From assembly GCA_005889445.1 (NCBI GenBank), contig VBGS01000004.1, forward strand, positions 1 through 24,479: a stretch of DNA of 24,479 nt, read 5' to 3'. Shown piece after piece: positions 8,322 to 14,080 of the stretch. A program made the translations under genes and the position numbers. Numbering within the stretch: the stretch's first letter is position 1; each line of letters begins with the position of its first letter. This DNA is from Chloroflexota bacterium (GTDB lineage Bacteria > Chloroflexota > Limnocylindria > P2-11E). A model generated the notes under the pieces. It was not told the origin of the DNA and did no database searches. It saw only the letters and a list, made by a program, of their open reading frames with translations.

Positions 8322-9328
8322 TCGCGCAGGCCACGCCCGGTGAGCGCGAGGAATACGTCCTCGAGGGTCACCGGGACGACCTCGACATGGCGGATGGTCG
8401 TACCTGTCGAGCGAGCGGCATCGAACGCCGCCGGGACGAAGTCGCGCGCCGAGGCGCAGTGCGCGGTGACCGCGAGGGTGCCGTTGCGTCGCTCGTGGCG
8501 CGCGACTGTGCCGGCGCGTTCGAGCCGTTCGAGCAGCGCGGCGTCATCGCCGTCAACCCCGATTTCCAGGTGCACGACCTCTTCCGCGCGGATGGTCCGC
8601 TTGAGCGCCGCGGGCGTGTCGAGCGCGACGATGCGCCCGTGGTCGATGATCGCGATCCGATCGCACAGCTGATCGGCCTCCTCCATGTAGTGCGTCGTCA
8701 GGAGGACGGTGCGGCCCTGAGCGCGCAGCTCGCGGACGCGATCGCGCAGATCGCGCGAGGCCTGCGGATCCAGCCCGACGGTCGGCTCGTCGAGGATGAT
8801 CAGCGGCGGATCCGGCAAGAGGGCCCGCGCCAGCGCGAGTCGCTGCCGCATACCGGTGGAGTACCGCTCGACGTAGTCGTCGGCGCGATCGCTCAGGTTC
8901 ACCGCGACGAGGCAGCGCGTGATCCGGTCGGTCGTTTCAGCAGGTGGCACGTGATAGAGCGCGGCGAAGTACTCGAGGTTCTCGCGGCCGGTGAGCTTCC
9001 AGTACAGGCTGCGCTCGCCCGAGAGCATCGCGCCGAGCCGCGCCCGAACCTCGCGCGGTCGCGCGAGCGGGTCGATCCCGAGGACACGGATCGTTCCGCT
9101 CGTCGGGATGAGAAGCGTGGCGAGCATCTTCATCGTGGTCGTCTTGCCGGCGCCGTTGGGACCGAGCAGGCCGAAGATCTCGCCCGCCTCGACGCGGAGG
9201 TCGATGCCGTCGACGGCGCGAAAACGATCTCGGCGATCGGGTTCGCGGCGCAGTCGCTGCCAGATCGTCCGCCGGCCGCGCTCGAAGACCTTGACGAGAT
9301 CCCGCGTTTCGACCGCGGGGTCTCTCAT
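8318..9328 (-). CDS. ABC transporter ATP-binding protein, DrrA/daunorubicin-type exporter family
   Basis: This 336-residue ATPase has Walker A GPNGAGKTT at residues 56-64, the signature STGMR at 157-161, Walker B LIILDE at 176-181, and the switch histidine in TTHYMEEAD. A C-terminal domain of about 110 residues ends VPVTLEDVFLALTGR, the usual ending of DrrA-like exporters. At the Q-loop, where a glutamine is expected, the sequence reads LGAMLSGERSLYWKLTGREN with no Gln. The xxxEGxRNLYWxLTxxEN form is known in one exporter subgroup, so this may be a family trait. Its ATG overlaps the preceding SHOCT-like gene by four bases and its stop overlaps the first permease, forming a compact ATPase-permease-permease unit. 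Confidence 0.95.
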   Translation of the reverse strand: MRDPAVETRDLVKVFERGRRTIWQRLRREPDRRDRFRAVDGIDLRVEAGEIFGLLGPNGAGKTTTMKMLATLLIPTSGTIRVLGIDPLARPREVRARLGAMLSGERSLYWKLTGRENLEYFAALYHVPPAETTDRITRCLVAVNLSDRADDYVERYSTGMRQRLALARALLPDPPLIILDEPTVGLDPQASRDLRDRVRELRAQGRTVLLTTHYMEEADQLCDRIAIIDHGRIVALDTPAALKRTIRAEEVVHLEIGVDGDDAALLERLERAGTVARHERRNGTLAVTAHCASARDFVPAAFDAARSTGTTIRHVEVVPVTLEDVFLALTGRGLRE

Positions 9329-9738
9329 TCGACGAAGATCTCCACGCGGTCCTCGTCGTCCGCGATGTCGACGATCTTGCCTGGGAAGTCAACGCTGCGG
9401 AGCAGCTCGTCCAGATCGATCCCGAACTTTCCCAGATGACCGCGCACGAGGCCGCTCGACGCGAGCTTCATCTTGCCCACGCGCGCGATCGCGAGTGGGA
9501 TCGCGACGTTGACCTTCTGCTCGCCGTCCTCGGTGACGCGGATCCGGAGGATGCGCCCGCGCCCGCCTGGCGGCGGTGGCATCGGCGGGGTGGGACCCGT
9601 CGGCGGCACCGGCGGGTGTCGAGCCCGCGGCGAGTCCTCGATGTCGCCGAGCGCGCGAAGAAGGCGGTAGGCCTGCTCGACGTCGATCTTGCCCTCGGCC
9701 AGGAGCTTCAGGATCTGCTTGCCGTCGTCGCTGGGCAT
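9325..9738 (-). CDS. SHOCT-like domain protein with YvlB/LiaX-type C-terminal region
   Basis: This is a 137-residue soluble protein. Residues 5-32 form a two-helix SHOCT-like module (KQILKLLAEGKIDVEQAYRLL), the kind found at the N-terminus of YvlB/LiaX and the C-terminus of DUF2089 proteins. A proline-rich linker (about residues 40-58) joins it to a C-terminal domain with LRIRVTEDGEQKVNVAIPLAIA, IDLDELLRSV and IVDIADDEDRVEIFVE. That domain resembles the region seen in Firmicutes SHOCT-like/LiaX-type proteins. LiaX takes part in antimicrobial-peptide sensing in enterococci; extending that role here is inference. No signal peptide or membrane segment is visible, so it is probably cytosolic. It starts three bases after the stop of the DUF4097 half-gene and overlaps the ABC ATPase start by four bases, which suggests it acts with the exporter. 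Confidence 0.8.
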   Translation of the reverse strand: MPSDDGKQILKLLAEGKIDVEQAYRLLRALGDIEDSPRARHPPVPPTGPTPPMPPPPGGRGRILRIRVTEDGEQKVNVAIPLAIARVGKMKLASSGLVRGHLGKFGIDLDELLRSVDFPGKIVDIADDEDRVEIFVE

Positions 9739-9741
9739 CGG

Positions 9742-10419
9742 CTAGCCGTGCCGGGTTTCGTCGAGCTTGGCGGCCGCCTCGTCCACGCCGATCTCGCCAC
9801 GGGCGAGGCGCTCGAGCAGATCGCGAACGGCCGCGGTCGCCGGCGGCGTCATCGGCGCGGTCGCCTCGGCGTCGGCATCGTGCTCGCGCTCGACGTCGTG
9901 CTCGTGCTCGTACTCGGCCGGCTCCTCGACGACCGCGGAGGATGCGCTCTTGATCGTGAGGTCGCCGCTGACCGTCTTGACGTGCACGCGCGAGCGCCCG
10001 TCGCCGATGATCACCGTCCGGTCCTTGCGGCCCTCGCGCATGATCCGCGCCGAGACGTCGCACTCGAGGTCGCCGCTCGCGGTGTGGTAGTCGCAGACGC
10101 ACGATGAGGTGAGCAAGCCGAGGTCGACGTCTCCCGAGATCGTCTTCAGGCGGCTCTCGTGACTCGCTTCGGGCTCGAGCTCGATCGAGATGTCGCCGCT
10201 CACGGTGTGGAGCTCGCACGAGCGCACTCGCCCGCGGATCCCGACATCGCCGCTGACGGAGCTGCCCTCGACCAGGCCGACGTAGTCGTCGCATTCGACG
10301 TCGCCACTGACGCTCTTCACGCGCATGGGGCCCTGGAGGTCCACGATCGTGACGTCACCCGAGACGCTCTCGACCTGCGCGGGTCCACGGGTGCCGCGCA
10401 CGGTGAGATCACCGCTCAC
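9742..10419 (-). CDS. DUF4097 beta-repeat protein with C-terminal SHOCT-like module (3' part of a split gene)
   Basis: The first in-frame start is a GTG at 10419, giving 225 residues, but homology-like sequence (RLTVPRECAVDAQ) continues in the same frame upstream to about 10453. This is therefore the distal part of a larger gene that is out of frame with 10455-11162. Residues 1-153 hold eight S-G-D strand motifs (VSGDV, TISGDV, TASGDL and so on), mostly 18 residues apart, as expected for the DUF4097 beta-solenoid. An acidic, His/Glu-rich linker (about residues 165-185) leads to a final SHOCT-like helical module, RDLLERLARGEIGVDEAAAKL (about 198-218). No signal peptide or membrane helix is seen. 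The function is unknown; Bacillus YvlB combines the same kinds of parts. If translated alone, it would depend on reinitiation after the upstream stop, 35 bases before the GTG. Confidence 0.75.
   Translation of the reverse strand: MSGDLTVRGTRGPAQVESVSGDVTIVDLQGPMRVKSVSGDVECDDYVGLVEGSSVSGDVGIRGRVRSCELHTVSGDISIELEPEASHESRLKTISGDVDLGLLTSSCVCDYHTASGDLECDVSARIMREGRKDRTVIIGDGRSRVHVKTVSGDLTIKSASSAVVEEPAEYEHEHDVEREHDADAEATAPMTPPATAAVRDLLERLARGEIGVDEAAAKLDETRHG
9961..10419 (-). repeat. 54-base periodic repeats encoding S-G-D beta rungs of DUF4097
   Basis: Within the DUF4097 part, the serine of the SGD motif falls at residues 2, 20, 38, 56, 74, 95, 115 and 151. The spacings are 18, 18, 18, 18, 21, 20 and 36 residues, so the last is two rungs with a degenerate middle one. 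The regular 18-residue (54-base) period is what one turn of a beta-solenoid would need. The DNA is diverged between units, so this is a protein-level rather than a recent DNA repeat. Confidence 0.7.
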
Positions 10420-10454
10420 GGTCTGTGCATCGACGGCGCACTCGCGGGGGACCG

Positions 10455-11162
10455 TTAGACGTCATTGCCGCGCTGCTCGATGCGGACCTCGACGTTCTCG
10501 AGGAGCCGCTTCGCCCGATCCGAGCTGCCGCCACGCACCCGTTTACGCGCCACGACGCGGATCTCGCCGGGATCGCCGACGTGCACGTTGGTCTCGCCCG
10601 ACACGTTGCGCACGCGAAGCCGCGGCGTGCCCTCGACGACGAAGGTCTTCTCCACGGTCTCATCGAATGTTTCCCCGTCGTCCCCGTCATCGTCCATGCC
10701 GACGAACGCGGCGCTCACGGAGCGGGCGATCTCCTCCGGGTCGACGCCGAAGTCGAAACGCCGGTGACCGAACCCGACGTACGCGCCGCCCGCGTGCCGC
10801 GCGCGACGCTCCTCCCGCCGGCGTGAGCGTTCATGCTCGCGCTCGGCTCGTTCGCGCTCGCGCTCCCGCATTCGCTCCGCCCGTTCGCGCATGCGCTCGT
10901 GCTCGCGCTGCATGCGCTCGATGTCGCGCTCGCGCGCGCCGAGCTCTTCCTCGCGCTCGCCCTCGCTGCGGGCGCGCCGCAGATCTTCCCGGTGGCGCTC
11001 GAGCTGCTCGCGGAAATCGCGCTCCATCTGCTCCCGATCGCGGTCCCGCTGCTCGGCGTCACGGCGCAGCTGGTCTTCGTTACGGCGTTGCTGCTCCTCG
11101 TCGCGAAGGCGCTGCTCGTCGCGGCGGCGCTGCTCCTCAACGGGGTCGAATGGATCGCTCAT
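10455..11162 (-). CDS. Charged-helix protein with N-terminal part of a DUF4097 domain (5' part of a split gene)
   Basis: The 235-residue product has an extraordinarily Arg/Glu-rich region at residues 8-122 (for example ERMQREHERMRERAERMRE), predicted to be a long coiled coil or single alpha-helix. A Gly-rich segment with FGHRRFDFGVDPEEIA follows. From about residue 173 comes the start of a DUF4097 beta domain (KTFVVEGTPRLRVRNVSGET), which stops abruptly at NDV followed by TAA. The remaining strands continue in the next frame downstream, so the protein as written is truncated. A one-base change between about 10455 and 10460 would join it to the 9742-10419 product as a protein of about 473 residues. 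The ATG overlaps the DUF2089 stop by four bases. Low-complexity codons (repeated CGC, GAG, GAG-CG) make this region prone to replication and assembly errors. The function is unknown. Confidence 0.75.
   Translation of the reverse strand: MSDPFDPVEEQRRRDEQRLRDEEQQRRNEDQLRRDAEQRDRDREQMERDFREQLERHREDLRRARSEGEREEELGARERDIERMQREHERMRERAERMRERERERAEREHERSRRREERRARHAGGAYVGFGHRRFDFGVDPEEIARSVSAAFVGMDDDGDDGETFDETVEKTFVVEGTPRLRVRNVSGETNVHVGDPGEIRVVARKRVRGGSSDRAKRLLENVEVRIEQRGNDV
10797..11141 (-). repeat. Low-complexity region encoding an Arg/Glu-rich helix
   Basis: About 345 bases built largely of CGC, CGG, GAG and GAA codons encode residues 8-122 of the charged-helix protein. Short words such as CGCTCG (plus strand) recur many times. 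The protein reads as repeated R-E-R-E/E-R-M-R-E units without long hydrophobic runs, fitting a coiled coil or single stable alpha-helix. Such sequence is prone to slippage and to assembly mistakes, which matters because the frameshift lies downstream in the same gene. Confidence 0.65.
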
Positions 11163-11569
11163 GTGGCGGGTTCCTTCTCCAGCAGCGATGCCGCGTCCTC
11201 CGCGGCGATGCGGCCCTCGGCAAGCTCTCGCAGGATCTCCTTGCGCCGCTCGGCCTCGCGATCCGGTTCAGCCTGCGATGGAAAGCCGAGCGCGCGGATC
11301 ACGGCATCCAGGCGCGAGCGGACCGTCGGGTAGCTCATCCCAAGCTCGCGCTCGACGTCCTTGAAGTTGCCTCGGGCCTTGATGAAGGTCTCGAGGAATT
11401 CGAGCTGCTCGACGGAGAGACGGTGGAAGCGCCCGAGCCCGAACGACCCCTCGATGCGCGTCCCGCACGCGCCGCATTCGAGGCGCGTCACGGTGAGCCC
11501 CTCGGCACAGATCGGGCACTTCGCGATCACCGGGTTCAGCATGCGATCGAAGATGCTCGTCGGCCTCAT
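11159..11569 (-). CDS. DUF2089 family zinc-ribbon/HTH regulator with C-terminal SHOCT-like module
   Basis: This 136-residue protein matches the DUF2089 pattern. A zinc ribbon (CPIC ... CGAC) is followed by TRIEGSFGLGRFHRLSVEQLEFLETF, then a helix-turn-helix-like stretch RGNFKDVERELGMSYPTVRSRLD. The last 29 residues form a SHOCT-like module (KEILRELAEGRIAAEDAASLL). DUF2089 proteins are generally taken as DNA-binding regulators, and position at the head of the cassette supports local control; neither is shown here. I chose the ATG at 11569; a TTG at 11572 is adjacent. Family members usually have only a few residues before the first CxxC, so the ATG at 11542 (MLNPVIAKCPIC) is a real alternative. 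A TTGACA sits just upstream of the longer start. Confidence 0.85.
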   Translation of the reverse strand: MRPTSIFDRMLNPVIAKCPICAEGLTVTRLECGACGTRIEGSFGLGRFHRLSVEQLEFLETFIKARGNFKDVERELGMSYPTVRSRLDAVIRALGFPSQAEPDREAERRKEILRELAEGRIAAEDAASLLEKEPAT

Positions 11570-11579
11570 CAAATGTCAA
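11551..11579 (-). promoter_or_regulatory. Possible promoter (TTGACA -35) ahead of the DUF2089 cassette
   Basis: A perfect TTGACA occupies 11579-11574 on the minus strand. At spacings of 17 and 18 bases it is followed by GCATCT and CATCTT, which match a -10 box at about half the positions. The TTGACA belongs to a short direct repeat (TTGA-CAT-TTGA) just before the annotated start. If the promoter is real, transcription would begin inside the annotated gene and favour the ATG at 11542. It lies in the only sizeable gap (61 bases) upstream of the cassette. Confidence 0.3.
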
Positions 11580-11630
11580 GCCAAACTCAGCGATGTGTAG
11601 CCGAGGATGCGGAAACGTAAGGTCCCGGGC

Positions 11631-12152
11631 CTAGTCCGCCGCCGGCGCCTCCATTTCCATCGCGACGAACCGGCCATCGATCGACTCGCGACGGCCAGTG
11701 TCATGGAAGCCGAGACTGGCGTAGAAGGCGACGGCGCCGGCATCGGCGGCATTCACGCCGAGCCTGACGACCGCCGAGCCGCGCTGGGCGAGCCACCGCG
11801 AGACGGCTCCGACGAGCGCTCGCCCGACACCTGACCGCCGGGCCTCGGGCGCGACCCACATCTGCATGAGCTGCGGGATCGCCGGGTCATCGAGCGTTCG
11901 GTGGCGCTCGTCCGGATAGTGCCCGCTCGCCATGCCTACCAGGCGTCCCGACGCTTCGGCGACGAATGTCACCCAGCGGTCGCCCGCCGCCCCGCGCGCG
12001 GCTGCGTCCCGCCACTCGCCGTCGGCACGCGCCTCGGCCTCGGCGAGCGTCGTCGAGAAGGCGTGCGGAGCCTCGGCCAGCGCGCGCAGCCGCACGTCGC
12101 GCAGCGCCTCCCATTCGTCGGCCCGGACGCGGCGGATCAGGGCCGTGGTCAG
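11631..12152 (-). CDS. GNAT family N-acetyltransferase
   Basis: The GNAT core is clear. Strands containing WVTFVAEASGRLVGMASG and LMQMWVAPEARRSGVGRALV include the acetyl-CoA loop RRSGVG (R/Q-x-x-G-x-G/A). VVRLGVNAADAGAVAFYASLGF is the conserved C-terminal strand-helix. These enzymes move an acetyl group from acetyl-CoA to an amine of a small molecule or protein; the acceptor is unknown. The only standard start is a GTG at 12095 (154 residues), but this removes the first beta strand. The in-frame sequence upstream, IRRVRADEWEALRDV, is a typical GNAT beginning. It opens with a CTG at 12152 that overlaps the uvrC stop as CTGA, like the ATGA/GTGA junctions elsewhere here, so I extend to it (173 residues). 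Use of the CTG is inference; the gene call itself is secure. Confidence 0.85.
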   Translation of the reverse strand: MTTALIRRVRADEWEALRDVRLRALAEAPHAFSTTLAEAEARADGEWRDAAARGAAGDRWVTFVAEASGRLVGMASGHYPDERHRTLDDPAIPQLMQMWVAPEARRSGVGRALVGAVSRWLAQRGSAVVRLGVNAADAGAVAFYASLGFHDTGRRESIDGRFVAMEMEAPAAD

Positions 12153-14017
12153 CTCTCGATCGCCTGCTTGATCCGCTCCGCGAGCGCGGGCCCGACCCCG
12201 CTCACGGCAGCGAGATCCGTGACGGGCGCCTCGCGCATTGCCCGGACGCTCCCGAACCGCCGCAGCAGCGCGCGCTTGCGGGCTGGGCCGACCCCGTCCA
12301 CATCGTCGAGAACGCTCTGGATCGCGCGCTTGCCGCGGACCTTCTGGTGGTAGGTCACCGCGAAACGGTGCGCCTCATCCCGTATGCGCTGGACCAGATA
12401 GAGCCCCTGCGATGTCCGCGGGAGGACGATCGGCTCGCCGCGGTTCGGAACGAAGAGCTCCTCGTGCTCCTTGGCCAGCGCGGCGATCGGGATCTGGAGA
12501 AGCCCGGCATCCGACAGAGCGGCTTGCCCCGCGGACAGCTGTCCCTTGCCGCCGTCGAGGATCACGAGATCAGGCAGCGGCCAGCCGTCGCCCTCGGCCG
12601 GCGACCGCTGGAAGCGGCGGCGCAGCGTGTCGCGCATGTTGGTGAAGTCGTCGTTGCGATCGGTGATCTTGGCGCGGAACCGGCGATACGCGTGCTTCGC
12701 GGGCCGTCCATCCTCGAAGACGACCATCGAGCTGACGACGTTCGTACCTTGCACGTGGCTGACGTCGTAGCACTCGATGCGCCTCGGTGCGGCCTCGAGC
12801 CCGAGCGCATCGGCCAGCTCTCGCAGCGCCGTGTCGGTCTTCCCGCGGTCCGCGAGCCAGCGCACCCGTTCCTGCTGGAGCGCGTCCGTGGCGTTGCGCT
12901 CCGCGAGCTCCGCGAGGTGGCGCTTCTTCCCACGCTGCGGCACGAGCAGATGCACCGGACCGCTCCGGCGCTCCTGGGCGAACGCGATGAACGATTCGGC
13001 ATCGGGGATCGCGACCGGGGTGACGATCTCCGGAGGGATCGCCGCCGCGATCGCGTAATGCTGTCGCATGAACGAAGACAGCACGTCGGGGGGCGCCGCT
13101 CCTTCGGATCCTTCGAGGGAGAAGTGGTCGCGGCTCACGACGGTGCCGTCACGCACGCGGAACACCTGAACAACGGCGTCACCTTCATCCACCGCCGCAG
13201 CCAACACGTCGAAGTCGTCGCCCTTGTACGCATGGACTTCCTGACGGTCGAGAGTTCGCTCGATGGCCTGCAGCCGATCGCGGAGCTCGGCCGCTCGCTC
13301 GAACGCGAGCGCATCGGACGCGGCCTGCATCTCCCGTCGCGTTTCCCGCGCGAGCGCTTCGTACCGCCCTTCCAGGAACAGCACGCTCTTGTCGATCGTC
13401 GCGCGGTAGTCGCTCGCGGTCGTGTTGCCGACGCACGGCGCGGTGCAGCGCTTCAGGTGGTACAGAAGGCATGGGCGCCCGCCAGGCAACGCCGAGGGCG
13501 GCACCGTCCTGCCTCGGCCAGCGTCGTCGGCCAGGATGGTGAGCTTGCAGGTGCGATAGGGAAACAGCTTCTGGAGCAGATCCAGCGACTGGTCGACCGA
13601 CTTCGCGTTGGCGAACGGACCGAAGTACCGTGCGGTCTTGTCGCCGAGCGTCCTGGTGCGGAGGATCCGGGGAAAGGGCTCGCCGAGCGTGACCTTCACA
13701 TATGGATACGACTTGTCGTCCTTGAGCCGGATGTTGTAGCGAGGGTGGTGCTGCTTGATGAGATTGGCCTCGAGCAGGAACGCCTCGGAAATGCTCCCCG
13801 TCAGGACGTACTCGAGACGTTCAGCGCGCTCCACCATGCGGACGAGACGAACATCCAGGCTCGGGCCGAAGTAGTTGCGGACTCGGTCGCGCAGGACGTC
13901 GGCCTTGCCGACATACAGGACCCGGCCCTTTCCGTCCTTGAACAGGTAGACGCCCGGCTGCGCGGGGAAGGAGGCGACCTGCGCCTCGAGGGACTCCCGC
14001 CGCGATGTCCTGTCCAC
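12149..14017 (-). CDS. uvrC: Excinuclease ABC subunit C
   Basis: This 622-residue, full-length nucleotide-excision-repair nuclease makes the incisions on both sides of a lesion after UvrAB loading. Domains in order: an N-terminal GIY-YIG nuclease (PGVYLFKDGKGRVLYVGKA, about residues 20-38); a cysteine cluster CLLYHLKRCTAPCVG; a UVR UvrB-binding helix pair with AFERAAELRDRLQAIE; an RNase H-like nuclease half with ECYDVSHVQGTNVVSSMVVF, NDDFTNMRDTLRRRF and PDLVILDGGKGQLSA; and a C-terminal double helix-hairpin-helix (VDGVGPARKRALL and VSGVGPALAERI). The start is a GTG at 14017. It is divergent from the IclR gene with a 63-base gap. The GNAT gene follows with overlap. uvrA and uvrB are not in this window. 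Confidence 0.97.
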   Translation of the reverse strand: MDRTSRRESLEAQVASFPAQPGVYLFKDGKGRVLYVGKADVLRDRVRNYFGPSLDVRLVRMVERAERLEYVLTGSISEAFLLEANLIKQHHPRYNIRLKDDKSYPYVKVTLGEPFPRILRTRTLGDKTARYFGPFANAKSVDQSLDLLQKLFPYRTCKLTILADDAGRGRTVPPSALPGGRPCLLYHLKRCTAPCVGNTTASDYRATIDKSVLFLEGRYEALARETRREMQAASDALAFERAAELRDRLQAIERTLDRQEVHAYKGDDFDVLAAAVDEGDAVVQVFRVRDGTVVSRDHFSLEGSEGAAPPDVLSSFMRQHYAIAAAIPPEIVTPVAIPDAESFIAFAQERRSGPVHLLVPQRGKKRHLAELAERNATDALQQERVRWLADRGKTDTALRELADALGLEAAPRRIECYDVSHVQGTNVVSSMVVFEDGRPAKHAYRRFRAKITDRNDDFTNMRDTLRRRFQRSPAEGDGWPLPDLVILDGGKGQLSAGQAALSDAGLLQIPIAALAKEHEELFVPNRGEPIVLPRTSQGLYLVQRIRDEAHRFAVTYHQKVRGKRAIQSVLDDVDGVGPARKRALLRRFGSVRAMREAPVTDLAAVSGVGPALAERIKQAIES

Positions 14018-14080
14018 GCTCCCGAGTATCCCGCGCCGCCGCGGCTATGCTTTCGCAGGGCAGATGGGGGCTTCCGTCGA
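14018..14080. promoter_or_regulatory. Divergent control region between uvrC and the iclR gene
   Basis: The 63 bases between two divergent GTG starts must hold both promoters, and probably the IclR operator, unless one lies inside a gene. On the plus strand TATGCT (14046-14051) is a possible -10 for iclR, with no recognisable -35. On the minus strand GATACT just ahead of uvrC is a possible -10 that would give a very short or absent leader. I see no clear palindrome. The individual boxes are weak; only the location is well supported. Confidence 0.4.

Noticed and set aside
6861..8672. Plus-strand open frame of about 600 codons opposite the ABC permeases and ATPase
   Set aside because: Extremely rich in Asp, Glu, Arg and His and in phase with codon positions of the opposite-strand transporter genes; an antisense shadow.
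10419..10470. Programmed -1 ribosomal frameshift in the DUF4097 gene
   Set aside because: No slippery heptamer is visible and I see no evident downstream stem-loop, so an indel or deletion is the simpler reading. Kept only as something orthologues could revive.
10797..11141. CRISPR-like or tandem DNA repeat in the CGCTCG-rich stretch
   Set aside because: Units are irregular, very short and without spacers. They reflect Arg/Glu codon repetition in a coding helix.
11590..11640. Possible rho-independent terminator around GGTCCCGGGCC after the GNAT gene
   Set aside because: The inverted repeat is short and imperfect and is not followed by a T run on the transcribed strand.
11966..14080. Very long open frame on the plus strand opposite uvrC, running into the iclR gene
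   Set aside because: Its translation is Arg/Asp/Gly-rich without family motifs, while the minus strand carries a perfect UvrC. Only the part from 14081 onward (IclR) is real. Long antisense frames are expected at this GC content.
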